This document shows positions 36,329 through 44,401 of a stretch of 54,755 nucleotides of DNA, piece by piece; position 1 is the first letter of the stretch, and the number at the start of each line of letters is the position of its first letter. Both the position numbers and the translations under genes were made by a program. The notes beneath the pieces are model-generated. The model was not told the origin of the DNA. It saw only the letters and a program-made list of their open reading frames with translations, and did no database searches. This DNA is from an uncultured Arenicella sp. (GTDB lineage: Bacteria; Pseudomonadota; Gammaproteobacteria; Arenicellales; Arenicellaceae): NCBI GenBank assembly GCA_937922925.1, contig CALAKU010000099.1, forward strand, positions 1-54,755, given 5' to 3'.

Positions 36329-37334
36329 ACTCGATACCGACAAACTGGCTGACTACTTAAACCAACATATAGATTCGTTCAAAGGCCCGGTAAGTGCCAC
36401 TAAGTTTTCAGGCGGGCAATCTAACCCGACCTTTCTGCTGGAAACGCCCACGCAGAAATACGTGCTGCGGCGACAGCCACCAGGCAAGTTACTCAAAGGC
36501 GCGCATGCGGTCGATCGAGAATTTCAAGTTATGTCGGCGCTGGCGGATAGCAATGTACCCGTAGCGGCTGCGCTGCATTTATGCACTGACAGCGACGTCA
36601 TTGGCAGCCTATTTTACGTGATGGAATTCAAAGATGGCCGTGTACTTTGGGACCCAGCCTTACCTGATTGTAAGCCTCAAGAGCGCGCCGACATTTATAA
36701 GGAGATGAACCGAGTTCTAAGCGAACTGCATAAGGTTAATATCGATGACGTTGGGCTAAGCGAGTATGGCTTGCGTACAGATTACTTTGCCCGCCAGATA
36801 CATACATGGTCGAAGAATTACAAAGCCGCCGAAATTGATCCGATTGACGACATGGATTTTCTGATTGAATGGCTACCAGAAAATACGCCCGAAGAAGATG
36901 GCAAATTCTCGATTACGCATGGCGACTATCGTTTGGATAATCTAATGTTTGATAAACATCAAAACCACGTTGTCGCAGTATTGGATTGGGAACTGTCAAC
37001 CATTGGCCATCCTTACGCCGATCTGGCCTATCAATGCATGCTCTATCACACTCCGGGAGGTGAAGGCTTACCCGGGTTAGCGCATGTCGACATCAAAGAA
37101 CTGGGTATTCCCACCGAGCAAGAATACGTGCAAATGTATTGCGAACGCATGGGCATCGATTCAATACCGAATTGGAATTTTTACTTAAGCTTTAGCTTGT
37201 TTCGTATTGCGTCGATCTGCCAAGGCGTCGTCAAACGCGCCCAACTCGGCAATGCCAGCAATGAAAAAGCAGGCAGCTATGGCCATCTTGTCGGCTTGTT
37301 TGCCGGTATTGCTAAAAAGCTGGCTCAATCGTAA
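36309..37334 (+). CDS. APH-type phosphotransferase (ACAD10-like kinase domain)
   Basis: A 341-residue kinase-fold protein of the aminoglycoside-phosphotransferase superfamily, of the subgroup linked to acyl-CoA metabolism rather than antibiotic resistance. Motifs are FSGGQSNPTFLLETP and YVLRRQPPGKLLKGAH at the N-terminus (nucleotide grip with lysine), catalytic HGDYRLDN (204-211) and metal-binding LDWELSTIGHPYADLA (225-240). Relatives such as LvaA and the N-terminal half of mammalian ACAD10 phosphorylate hydroxyacyl-CoAs or hydroxy acids. Its place behind the alkB regulator points to a role in handling hydroxylated chains, which is inference. Confidence 0.85.
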   Translation: MTNAVFELDTDKLADYLNQHIDSFKGPVSATKFSGGQSNPTFLLETPTQKYVLRRQPPGKLLKGAHAVDREFQVMSALADSNVPVAAALHLCTDSDVIGSLFYVMEFKDGRVLWDPALPDCKPQERADIYKEMNRVLSELHKVNIDDVGLSEYGLRTDYFARQIHTWSKNYKAAEIDPIDDMDFLIEWLPENTPEEDGKFSITHGDYRLDNLMFDKHQNHVVAVLDWELSTIGHPYADLAYQCMLYHTPGGEGLPGLAHVDIKELGIPTEQEYVQMYCERMGIDSIPNWNFYLSFSLFRIASICQGVVKRAQLGNASNEKAGSYGHLVGLFAGIAKKLAQS

Positions 37335-37369
37335 TTTCTAAAACTCTTACTGATAAACAAGGCATCCTC

Positions 37370-38470
37370 GTGAACCCACTCTTCGCTCCCTTCTCCTTAG
37401 GCAATCTGGAACTCAATAATCGGGTTGTCATGGCACCGATGACCCGCAGCATGTCCCCCGGCAATGTGCCCAACGAGGCTGTTATCGATTATTATCGACG
37501 ACGCGCTCAAGGTGGCACAGGCTTAATTCTTACCGAAGGAACTTGCGTTGGTCATAAGGCCGCCAGCGGCTACCCCAACGTACCGTTCTTTGCTGGCGAT
37601 CAAGCGCTCGCGGGATGGCAGAAGGTCGTCGACGCGGTACACGAACAAGGCGGCAAAATCGCGCCTCAGCTGTGGCATGTCGGTGCTGCACGACGCCCTG
37701 GTGTAGAACCCGGCGGTGACCTTCCAGGCTATAGCCCATCAGGCATGTTTATGCCGGGCAAAGTGGTTGGCCACGAGGTTACTCTCGACGACATCGCCGA
37801 GATTCAGCAAGCCTACATTGATGCGGCCGTGGCCGCTGAGCGTATTGGCTGTGATGCCATTGAACTGCATGGTGCGCATGGTTATTTAATTGATCAATTT
37901 TTTTGGCCCGGCACCAATCAACGAGATGACCATTATGGTGGCTCACTCGAAAATCGACTGCGGTTTGCTTGTGAAATCATTGCGGGCATTCGCGCTGAAA
38001 TCAGCCCCGACTTCCCTTTGATTCTGCGTTTTTCACAATGGAAGCAACAAAACTACTCAGCACGCCTGTGCGATAACCCAGACGAACTGCAAGCCTTCGT
38101 AGAGCCTCTTGCAGCAGCAGGCGTGGACATTTTTCATTGTTCAACAAGGCGATTTTGGGAACCTGAATTTGAAGGCAGCGATCTAAACCTGGCCGGTTGG
38201 ACAAAAAAACTAAGCGGCAAACCGACCATCACCGTTGGCAGTGTTAGCTTAACTGCTGACTTTCTACCCGAGGCCGGCGAAACCGATTTCAAAAACGCTG
38301 GAATCGCCAGCTTAGACGAGTTGTTGCGTCGTCTAGATAATCAAGAATTTGATTTGGTGGCCGTGGGGCGCGCCTTAATCGCTAACCCCGACTGGGCCAA
38401 TAAAGTGATCTCGGGCAATCAGAAAAACCTTAAAGACTACGATAAAGAGATGCTCAAAAAACTGATCTAA
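37370..38470 (+). CDS. NADH:flavin oxidoreductase, Old Yellow Enzyme family
   Basis: An FMN-dependent ene-reductase (366 residues) that reduces activated C=C bonds. Begins at a GTG as MNPLFAPFSLGNLELNNRVV with the FMN-binding MAPMTR (21-26); ELHGAHGYLIDQFFWPGTN (165-183) contains the substrate-binding histidine pair variant (His-x-x-His) and the loop that follows, and VAVGRALIANPDWANK closes the phosphate site. It follows the APH kinase by 35 bases and is likely cotranscribed. Substrate unknown. Confidence 0.92.
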   Translation: MNPLFAPFSLGNLELNNRVVMAPMTRSMSPGNVPNEAVIDYYRRRAQGGTGLILTEGTCVGHKAASGYPNVPFFAGDQALAGWQKVVDAVHEQGGKIAPQLWHVGAARRPGVEPGGDLPGYSPSGMFMPGKVVGHEVTLDDIAEIQQAYIDAAVAAERIGCDAIELHGAHGYLIDQFFWPGTNQRDDHYGGSLENRLRFACEIIAGIRAEISPDFPLILRFSQWKQQNYSARLCDNPDELQAFVEPLAAAGVDIFHCSTRRFWEPEFEGSDLNLAGWTKKLSGKPTITVGSVSLTADFLPEAGETDFKNAGIASLDELLRRLDNQEFDLVAVGRALIANPDWANKVISGNQKNLKDYDKEMLKKLI

Positions 38471-38618
38471 CAGTTTTGAGGGATTGCGATCTCATTTCAG
38501 AAGCCGTTTGCACCACCGTTTTAGCCAAGCTCGAAAACTAGACTTTTGACCACTATTTTTAGAAACGTGCTTCTAGTTTGACGCTCTTTTACCGTTATAG
38601 TAGACACATTAGGCTAAA

Positions 38619-39407
38619 ATGATCGCTATGAAACGAGTTGTATTTAACCGCAAAGGCGGCGTTGGGAAATCCACCGTTACCTGCAATCTGGCCGCAATCG
38701 CTGCCGCGCAAGGCAAAAAGGTTTTGGTCGTCGACCTAGACCCTCAGGCAAACACCACTAGCTACCTTGGTCATAATGGTAAAGACAATGTGGTTGGCAT
38801 TGCCGAATTTATGGAGTCCACGGTGAGTCGCAATTATCGAGACTTCACCTCAGAAGACTACATTCGCCCTACCCCCTTTGAGAACTTATCGCTCATTTCA
38901 GCAAGCTACAGCCTTGTTGATTTAGAAGCCAAGCTAGAGGCTAAGCATAAAATCTATAAGCTACGTGACTTTCTTGGCAATCTTCATGTTGAGTTTGATG
39001 AGATTTTTATCGACACGCCACCAGCGCTCAATTTTTTTACCCTCTCGGCCCTAATTGCAGCTGACCGTTGCATATTGCCTTACGATTGTGATGTATTCGC
39101 ACGTGACGCGATGATTGACTTAATGGAAGAACTTGAAGAGATCATTGAAGATCACAACCCCGAATTAGAAATCGAAGGCGTCGTGGTAAATCAATTCCAG
39201 TCACGCGCCAAACTTCCGCAAATAGCGGTAGAAGAACTGAAAAAGGCCAAGTTCAAATTGCTTAAGCCTTTTATATCAAGCTCAGTCAAAGTAAAAGAAT
39301 CGCACGCTCAACAAAAACCACTGATTCATTTAGATGCCCGCCACAAGGTAACTCAAGAATTTGTGGATTTGTACAAAACAATAAGCCGAAAAAAACGCGC
39401 TAAATAA
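38619..39407 (+). CDS. ParA family ATPase
   Basis: A 262-residue deviant-Walker ATPase. The P-loop is RKGGVGKST (about residues 11-19) with the signature lysine, then VLVVDLDPQANTTSYLG and DEIFIDTPPALNF. It lacks an N-terminal helix-turn-helix and has no parB or parS-like partner next to it, so it is one of the solitary ParA/MinD-type proteins that place cellular cargo, not a plasmid partition protein. The C-terminal KVKESHAQQKPLIH is typical. Two in-frame ATGs, 38619 and 38628, are possible; the second gives the common MKRVVFNRKGG. A DUF3336 patatin gene follows in the same direction. Confidence 0.88.
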   Translation: MIAMKRVVFNRKGGVGKSTVTCNLAAIAAAQGKKVLVVDLDPQANTTSYLGHNGKDNVVGIAEFMESTVSRNYRDFTSEDYIRPTPFENLSLISASYSLVDLEAKLEAKHKIYKLRDFLGNLHVEFDEIFIDTPPALNFFTLSALIAADRCILPYDCDVFARDAMIDLMEELEEIIEDHNPELEIEGVVVNQFQSRAKLPQIAVEELKKAKFKLLKPFISSSVKVKESHAQQKPLIHLDARHKVTQEFVDLYKTISRKKRAK

Positions 39408-39565
39408 CGATTACGTTCATAAGAGGTTTCTCGATTAGTTTTTTTTCGTAGAGCCGCTTCATTGAATCGAAAAACAACAGACATCATCGCCCGCAGTAGC
39501 AGCCTTGCGGAGTACGACCGACACGGTTGGCTCTGACATCGCAATAAGGGCGAGAGGACAAACGA

Positions 39566-41062
39566 GTGATATTAAGTATGACGAAAGCTCTCGAGCGTAA
39601 AATGGCCGACGCCGAAAACTATGCGCAGTGGTTAGACGCGGCAGCAGCCCATGACGAACGTTCCGGCGCAGAACGCTGGAAACACATTGAACGCAGTCGA
39701 CGCTACGACTACGCGTCAATACGTCGTCGCCTCGATGCTATTCAAGTTATGCGCCGCGCCAACGATAATCACGGCTTATTGTTCACACTCAACGAAGGCA
39801 TTCACGGCAACCTCGGCGGCATGGGCTCGTTTAGTCTATACCAACGCGCCAAACTAGGTACCAAGCAGTTGGTTGTTGACTACGTCAACGAAGTAACCTC
39901 GGCGCTCGAGCATCTTTCAAAACCTCGAGTCAAAGGCGTGAGTTTTGAAGAGAAACTGGATTTTTTCCATCGCGCGCAACTGTGTTTTGGGCAATCAGCA
40001 TTAATGTTCAGCGGCTCTGGCACGTTTTTGTTTTTCCACGTAGGCGTTTTGAAAGCCCTGTGGGAACAAGACCTAGTGCCCGATGTTATCTCTGGCTCAA
40101 GCGGCGGTGCTTTGATTGCAGGCGTGGCAGGCTCGCGCCCCAAAGAAGCCATGGGCGAAATCTTTGAACCCGACTTTCTGCACTTTGAAGACGACATTAA
40201 GGCCATTATCAAAAACTTGGCGCCGGGCAAAAAGCGCAATATGCGCAAGAATGATTTGGTGCGAATCATAGAACGCATTATTCCCGACGTGACCTTTGCC
40301 GAAGCGTATGAAATTTCTGGGCTCAAAATTAACATCTCAGTTGCGCCTCATGAGCGATATCAAAAATCACGCTTACTCAACGCAATCACATCACCAAATG
40401 TCATGCTGCGCGAAGCGGTATTGGCAAGCTGCTGTATTCCCGGCGTCTTTCCTCCAGTTTCACTGGCCGCAAAGAATGTAAAGAACGAACGTGTGCCCTA
40501 TCTGCCCTCGCGCAAATGGGTTGACGGTTCGATTAGCGACGACGTGCCAATGAAACGTTTATCGCGGCTTTACGCCGTAAATCACTTTATTGTCTCGCAA
40601 ACTAACCCCTTAGCACTGCCCTTTTTGAGTGCGGAAAAAAACGCCGGCGTCGTGTCTACTCTTAGTCGTACCGCCTTACGCACTATGAGTGATTGGGGTT
40701 TGGTGGCAACCGACCTCGTGCAGAAGAAATTGTCAGACGAATCTTACTTGAGGCGCTGGATGTCTGGCTATGCCTCGTTAGTCTCGCAGACCTACACTGG
40801 CGACATCAACATCTTACCGACTCAACGCTTTTTAAGCCCAACCAAGATTTTGGCTGCGCTATCGATAGACGAGGTCTTCGAGATGATCAACGAGGGCGAG
40901 CGAGCAACATGGCCCGCCATTGAACGCATCCGCATTCAAACGCAAATAAGTCGTAAGCTAAACCGCATCGTAGACGATCTCGAATTCAGCAATCGACGCC
41001 ACCGAATTAAGAAGAAATCGGATTCGAAAGCGAAATTAGTGCCGCTAAAAAAGGCCCAATAA
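39566..41062 (+). CDS. Patatin-like phospholipase with DUF3336 domain
   Basis: A 498-residue lipid acyl hydrolase. The N-terminal DUF3336 domain (about 10-140; LFTLNEGIHGNLGGMGSF and LYQRAKLGTKQLVVDYVNEV) is followed by the patatin domain: nucleophile Ser179 in SGSSGGALIAG and catalytic Asp320 in VDGSISDDVP. Homologues act on triacylglycerol or phospholipids at membranes or lipid inclusions (yeast Tgl3/Tgl4 type). The oxyanion loop reads FSGSGTFLFF instead of the usual SGGGTFGLF, a small departure. It starts at a GTG with GAGAGG 8 bases upstream; the ATG at 39578 lacks a ribosome-binding site. No close neighbour is a clear partner. Confidence 0.9.
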   Translation: MILSMTKALERKMADAENYAQWLDAAAAHDERSGAERWKHIERSRRYDYASIRRRLDAIQVMRRANDNHGLLFTLNEGIHGNLGGMGSFSLYQRAKLGTKQLVVDYVNEVTSALEHLSKPRVKGVSFEEKLDFFHRAQLCFGQSALMFSGSGTFLFFHVGVLKALWEQDLVPDVISGSSGGALIAGVAGSRPKEAMGEIFEPDFLHFEDDIKAIIKNLAPGKKRNMRKNDLVRIIERIIPDVTFAEAYEISGLKINISVAPHERYQKSRLLNAITSPNVMLREAVLASCCIPGVFPPVSLAAKNVKNERVPYLPSRKWVDGSISDDVPMKRLSRLYAVNHFIVSQTNPLALPFLSAEKNAGVVSTLSRTALRTMSDWGLVATDLVQKKLSDESYLRRWMSGYASLVSQTYTGDINILPTQRFLSPTKILAALSIDEVFEMINEGERATWPAIERIRIQTQISRKLNRIVDDLEFSNRRHRIKKKSDSKAKLVPLKKAQ

Positions 41063-41158
41063 GCGTTGCCTTAAACACCAATCAAATCTAAGGCCTTCAA
41101 CCTTAGAGGTCACTTTGTAGTAGTCTTTAGCTATTCTAGTCTCGACTAAGCCTACAAC

Positions 41159-41689
41159 TTGACCATCCATAATTTCTTTACCGCTTTTATTCAAGTTGGG
41201 ATTCCTGTTTTCCTAATTTCTTGGTGGTGCTTCTCGACCTTGCACCAAAAGGGGTATTTAGATGTGTCAGCCTCACGTAAAGAATCTGAAAAGCAAATTG
41301 CCGACCTTCGTAAGCGCAGTAAAAAGAATGGCGACAAGGCTCTTAGTAACAAAGCTCTGGGCGATATCTTAACCGCGAAGTGGATGACTTTTGGCGGTAG
41401 TTTTTACAGCATTGTTGCTTTATGGACATTCTTGGTAATTGAGGTCCAAGAGGCCTTGCAATTTATAGCAACCTTGCCCGAATTTATTCAAACCAATAAG
41501 AGTGGTGTTTTCGATCTGGCGATCATGTTCATTGTGAATCAGGCACAAACGTTTGGCCAGGCATTCGCTTGGGTAGTGTATTGGGGCGACGATCACCACT
41601 TCAGTCCAGCTCATCTCATTGTTGCCTACATCGCTTACTTGGCAGGGCTTAAGCTGGCTGCAATTAAGAGCTTGAATCCCACTGAATAA
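41159..41689 (+). CDS. Conserved membrane protein of unknown function
   Basis: A 176-residue protein that I do not recognise. Three or four hydrophobic stretches are visible: residues about 5-25 (FTAFIQVGIPVFLISWWCF), 80-98 (FYSIVALWTFLVIEVQEAL), 115-140 and 154-170 (HLIVAYIAYLAGLKLAAI). Between the first two lies a charged, probably coiled, cytosolic segment (ASRKESEKQIADLRKRSKK). The start is a TTG at 41159, the first possible start after an in-frame stop at 41147-41149; there is no clear ribosome-binding site. It follows the patatin gene by about 95 bases on the same strand. Confidence 0.6.
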   Translation: MTIHNFFTAFIQVGIPVFLISWWCFSTLHQKGYLDVSASRKESEKQIADLRKRSKKNGDKALSNKALGDILTAKWMTFGGSFYSIVALWTFLVIEVQEALQFIATLPEFIQTNKSGVFDLAIMFIVNQAQTFGQAFAWVVYWGDDHHFSPAHLIVAYIAYLAGLKLAAIKSLNPTE

Positions 41690-41724
41690 ATTCGCTCATT
41701 GATTGCGCGAGTAAACATTCCTAT

Positions 41725-42051
41725 CTATTTATCCAATTGAGCTGCCCATTGATCGGCCCAATTGTGTAGCGGTAATAGCAATTTCGCTAGCGATATCCCA
41801 TGCTCAGATAAGGCATAACCGTTTTCACTTTTCAGTACTAAATCCAAGCCACGCAAGGTCTGCAAGCGCTTATTCAGAATGGTTGGCGATAAGGAATCGC
41901 AGCGCGATTGGAGTTCTCTAAAGGTCGCTGCTTGGTGTGACAGCTCCCATAGAATTCTTAATACCCAACGCTGACCCAGCGTATCCAGTAAGGCCATAAT
42001 AGGTCGGCCGCTGTTTGAGCCGCGAACTGGCTGGCCTGGTTTTGTTGTCAT
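41725..42051 (-). CDS. HxlR family transcriptional regulator
   Basis: A 108-residue winged-helix regulator. GRPIMALLDTLGQRWVLRIL is the first helix pair, FRELQSRCDSLSPTILNKRL is the recognition segment and LKSENGYALSEHG is the wing. HxlR proteins often sense aldehydes, quinones or oxidants through a cysteine; the single Cys in SRCDSL could play that part. It is divergent from a carboxymuconolactone-decarboxylase-like gene, and two palindromes between them are fitting operators. Confidence 0.9.
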   Translation of the reverse strand: MTTKPGQPVRGSNSGRPIMALLDTLGQRWVLRILWELSHQAATFRELQSRCDSLSPTILNKRLQTLRGLDLVLKSENGYALSEHGISLAKLLLPLHNWADQWAAQLDK

Positions 42052-42076
42052 TTTTATATTTTTCCGCTTTGCTTTT

Positions 42077-42122
42077 TGCTACATATTATGTAGCATTTGT
42101 TTATTCACTACACAATATGTAG
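42077..42122. promoter_or_regulatory. Two palindromic operators for the HxlR regulator
   Basis: TGCTACAT-ATT-ATGTAGCA (42077-42095) is a perfect stem of eight. CTACA-CAATA-TGTAG (42108-42122) repeats the CTACA/TGTAG core 31 bases further on. Both lie between the hxlR start (42051) and the target gene start (42138). Symmetric sites of this size suit a dimeric winged-helix repressor. Confidence 0.75.
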
Positions 42123-42137
42123 CACTTTGGAGTAATC

Positions 42138-42683
42138 ATGACAAACACTTTAGCGCCAATAAAAGAACCCTTCCCTGATCACATAAAAGAAATATTAGAG
42201 AACTATCCTCAAGCAAATGGCTACCTACTAAGCTTGTTTCGAACCTTCGCAAACAGCACTCGCTTCCTAAGCAAAGGCGTGCCTAATCTACTCGACAAAG
42301 AAAGCCCGCTGCCAATGCGAATCCGAGAATTGGTGATTCTACGCACTACCGCAAACAACAATTGCCACTATGAATGGGGCGTACATGTGGCCTATTTTGC
42401 GCATCATGTTGGCTTAGACGATGAGCAAGTTGCCAGCACATGGCAAAAGATCACTCAAACCGATTGGAACGAACAGGAACGAGTAATACTAGAAGCCGTG
42501 GATCAACTTTGCACCACGGGAAGCTTAGATGAGACGACGCGAACACATTTTCAAAATCATTGGAACGCTGAGCAACAACTCGAAATTATGGCCCTAGTAG
42601 GTACGTATCACACGATTAGTTTTGTCGCGAACGTCGCACAATTGCCTCGCGAGCCTTTTGCGACGTCACCGAGAGACCTATAA
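42138..42683 (+). CDS. Carboxymuconolactone decarboxylase-like (AhpD-fold) protein
   Basis: A 181-residue all-helical protein of the CMD/AhpD family. The core is MRIRELVILRTTANNNCHYEWGVHVAYFAHHVG, shown here by its parts RELVILRTTANNN and CHYEWGVHVAYF. It has one cysteine instead of the CxxC of peroxidase-type AhpD, so it may be a gamma-carboxymuconolactone decarboxylase relative or a redox protein without the disulfide pair. GGAG stands just before the ATG. Its divergent HxlR neighbour suggests it is induced by a reactive compound. Confidence 0.85.
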   Translation: MTNTLAPIKEPFPDHIKEILENYPQANGYLLSLFRTFANSTRFLSKGVPNLLDKESPLPMRIRELVILRTTANNNCHYEWGVHVAYFAHHVGLDDEQVASTWQKITQTDWNEQERVILEAVDQLCTTGSLDETTRTHFQNHWNAEQQLEIMALVGTYHTISFVANVAQLPREPFATSPRDL

Positions 42684-42693
42684 AATCGTTGCA

Positions 42694-42721
42694 GAGTTGT
42701 TGTAGAGGAGTTGTTGTAGAG
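42694..42721. repeat. 14-bp tandem duplication
   Basis: GAGTTGTTGTAGAG occurs twice in direct succession (42694-42707 and 42708-42721), followed by a broken third start GAGGAGTTG. It lies between the CMD-like and TerB-like genes. A slippage product, no role apparent. Confidence 0.75.
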
Positions 42722-42788
42722 GAGGAGTTGCTCTAGGACTCAAGCTAAATAAACCCAGCGATTTGCTTTTACTAACAACTTTGTCTTG

Positions 42789-43322
42789 CTACCAACCAGA
42801 ATTACGATCGAACTTACTAGCAAAAGTGGAGTTTACCTTTGATAAAAAAGTTTGAGCTTTATCGGTGCTGCGAATGCCATTATTCAAAATGCTTTCGAGC
42901 AAGGAAACCACCGACTTGGCTTGCTCTTCACTGAATTCGTCAAGGGCCGATTCAATGATTTTTTCTGGTTTTGCCAAGGCTTCCTCACCATCGCCCAAGA
43001 GATAGGAACTCGACATTAATAGGTCACTTGCTTGCTTTTGATCTCTGCCGAGCTGCTCCTGAAAAAGCTCAAGTAAACGGTTTTTGTCTTCGCGACTAAT
43101 TTCACCGTCTATTTTAGCCATGGCAGTGCACAATAGGCATGCAACCTCAAGCGGTTGCTTGAGCTGAAAAATTGGGTTGCCTTTATACTGCTTGCGCCAA
43201 TTTCGACGTCGACGCCAAGCAAATGGATTTAGCCAACCAATATCGATTCCCGCATCAGATAGGCGATTCAACAACACAAGAATCGTAACGACGACGCCGA
43301 GAAAACCCAAAATAATGTGCAT
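42789..43322 (-). CDS. Membrane protein with TerB-like domain
   Basis: A 177-residue protein with one N-terminal helix (LGFLGVVVTILVLLNRL), a basic stretch (AWRRRRNWRKQYKG) and a TerB/DjlA-type alpha-helical domain: PLEVACLLCTAMAKIDGEIS followed by KNRLLELFQEQLG. TerB-like domains are metal-linked or scaffolding modules; tellurite resistance need not be involved. It is on the same strand as the phasin genes, 48 bases downstream, so it could be the last gene of that transcript. Confidence 0.75.
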   Translation of the reverse strand: MHIILGFLGVVVTILVLLNRLSDAGIDIGWLNPFAWRRRRNWRKQYKGNPIFQLKQPLEVACLLCTAMAKIDGEISREDKNRLLELFQEQLGRDQKQASDLLMSSSYLLGDGEEALAKPEKIIESALDEFSEEQAKSVVSLLESILNNGIRSTDKAQTFLSKVNSTFASKFDRNSGW

Positions 43323-43370
43323 AGCCTAGTCCCTATTTTGTCAAATTATTCACTCCGGCTAAGGAACTCA

Positions 43371-44087
43371 TTACTTCTTTCGCAGTTTCTTACCGATTTC
43401 TTCAACGCGTTCTGCAGCTTCACGCAAACGATCAGGAATATCCATAAAGGTCGACATGCCACCACCGAAACGATTACGGAATTGTTCAACACGATCTTCT
43501 AAACTTTCTCGGCTGCGATCTACGGCGTCGTCTAAATCGGTTTGAATTTGCTTACCTCGATTGACTAATTCCGAAAATACTTTCTGGCCTTCGGCGTTGA
43601 TCTCGTCAATACGATCTTGAATGTTGTCGTATCGATCAGACAGTTCTTCATAAGTGCGTGAATATGCACCTAAACCAGCCAACCAGATGTTCTTAGCCAT
43701 CGCTTCGGCTTTATCACCGCTCAAGCCTTTGAGGTTTTCTTGCAACATATCTTGCAATTGCTCAATGCGATTCTCGACCGCGGCAGCGCTTGAGGCTTGC
43801 GCTTTCGAGGCCTTAGCTTTTACGCTCTTGGCTTTCTTGGCGACCTTTTTTGCTACTTTTTTAGTGGCTTTTTTGGCGGCAGGCTTCACAGCGGCCTTTT
43901 TAGCAACCTTCTTAGTGGCTTTTTTGCTTACAGATTTTTTAGCTACCGTTTTTTTGGTGGTGGCTTTTTTGGCTACTTTTTTAGCCGCTTTCTTGGTGAC
44001 TTTTTTTGTTACTTTTTTGGCCGCTTTCTTCGCAGTTGTTTTCTTAGCTGCTTTCTTGCGTGCTGGTTTTTTGGCTTCCTCTGGCAT
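43371..44087 (-). CDS. Phasin with N-terminal histone H1-like domain
   Basis: A 238-residue protein in two parts. Residues 1-95 are almost all Lys, Ala, Thr and Val in histone H1-like repeats (KKVAKKATTKKTVAKK and the like). Residues 100-238 are a phasin domain: MAKNIWLAGLGAYSRTYEEL and long amphipathic helices ending in KKLRKK. Phasins coat polyhydroxyalkanoate granules; PhaF of Pseudomonas also holds granules on DNA with a histone-like tail, but at its C-terminus. Here the order is reversed. AGAGGTG is a good ribosome-binding site. Next upstream on the strand come a PHA_gran_rgn protein and a PhaD-like regulator. Confidence 0.88.
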   Translation of the reverse strand: MPEEAKKPARKKAAKKTTAKKAAKKVTKKVTKKAAKKVAKKATTKKTVAKKSVSKKATKKVAKKAAVKPAAKKATKKVAKKVAKKAKSVKAKASKAQASSAAAVENRIEQLQDMLQENLKGLSGDKAEAMAKNIWLAGLGAYSRTYEELSDRYDNIQDRIDEINAEGQKVFSELVNRGKQIQTDLDDAVDRSRESLEDRVEQFRNRFGGGMSTFMDIPDRLREAAERVEEIGKKLRKK

Positions 44088-44110
44088 GGGGCACCTCTGT
44101 GCGATTTAGG

Positions 44111-44392
44111 TTAGGCGTTTAAGTGCTCATCCAAAGCACGATTCATTTCTTTCTCAAGTTGAGGCGCGAATTTTCTGGCCATAATACCGAGTTTAACATC
44201 GACATTTAGCTCGCCCTCTTTTGGCTCTACTACGGCGTTTACACCAGCCGTGTGTTTGTAACGGTAACTGGCACCGTCTGGAGCATAGCTGCCTCCAAAT
44301 TTTGCCACTAATTTCTCTAATAATTGCTGAGCTAGGTCATTGCATTCGCTTTGATCTAGATCAACTTGACGACAGACGTTTAACTTACTCAC
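44111..44392 (-). CDS. Polyhydroxyalkanoic acid system family protein
   Basis: A 93-residue protein of the PHA_gran_rgn (PF09650) type, seen in PHA gene neighbourhoods. It starts at a GTG as MSKLNVCRQVDLDQSECNDL and has a basic mid part YRYKHTAGVNAVVEPKEGEL and LGIMARKFAPQLEKEMNRAL. Its role is not established; a granule-associated or regulatory job is assumed from context. It lies 23 bases upstream of the H1-phasin and 9 bases downstream of the TetR gene, so all three probably form one transcript. Confidence 0.85.
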   Translation of the reverse strand: MSKLNVCRQVDLDQSECNDLAQQLLEKLVAKFGGSYAPDGASYRYKHTAGVNAVVEPKEGELNVDVKLGIMARKFAPQLEKEMNRALDEHLNA

Positions 44393-44401
44393 TGTGGGCT
44401 C

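Noticed and set aside
36309-37334. APH-family gene as an antibiotic-resistance kinase
   Set aside because: The motifs fit the acyl-CoA-linked subgroup, and the context is metabolic, not resistance.
38619-39407. ParA gene as a sign of a plasmid or integrated element
   Set aside because: No parB, replication, integrase or conjugation gene is near, and flanking genes are chromosomal housekeeping; solitary ParA proteins are common in chromosomes.
40693-40923. Small plus-strand frame inside the patatin gene
   Set aside because: Overlaps a conserved gene in another frame with no recognisable content.
42789-43322. TerB-like protein as part of a tellurite-resistance ter operon
   Set aside because: No terC, terD, terE or terZ is nearby and the domain alone is widespread in unrelated settings.
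43654-44114. Long plus-strand reading frames of 105-151 codons with Phe/Ala/Leu-rich text resembling a membrane protein
   Set aside because: They are the opposite-strand reading of the Lys/Ala repeats of the H1-like phasin; the low-complexity repeat alone keeps them open.
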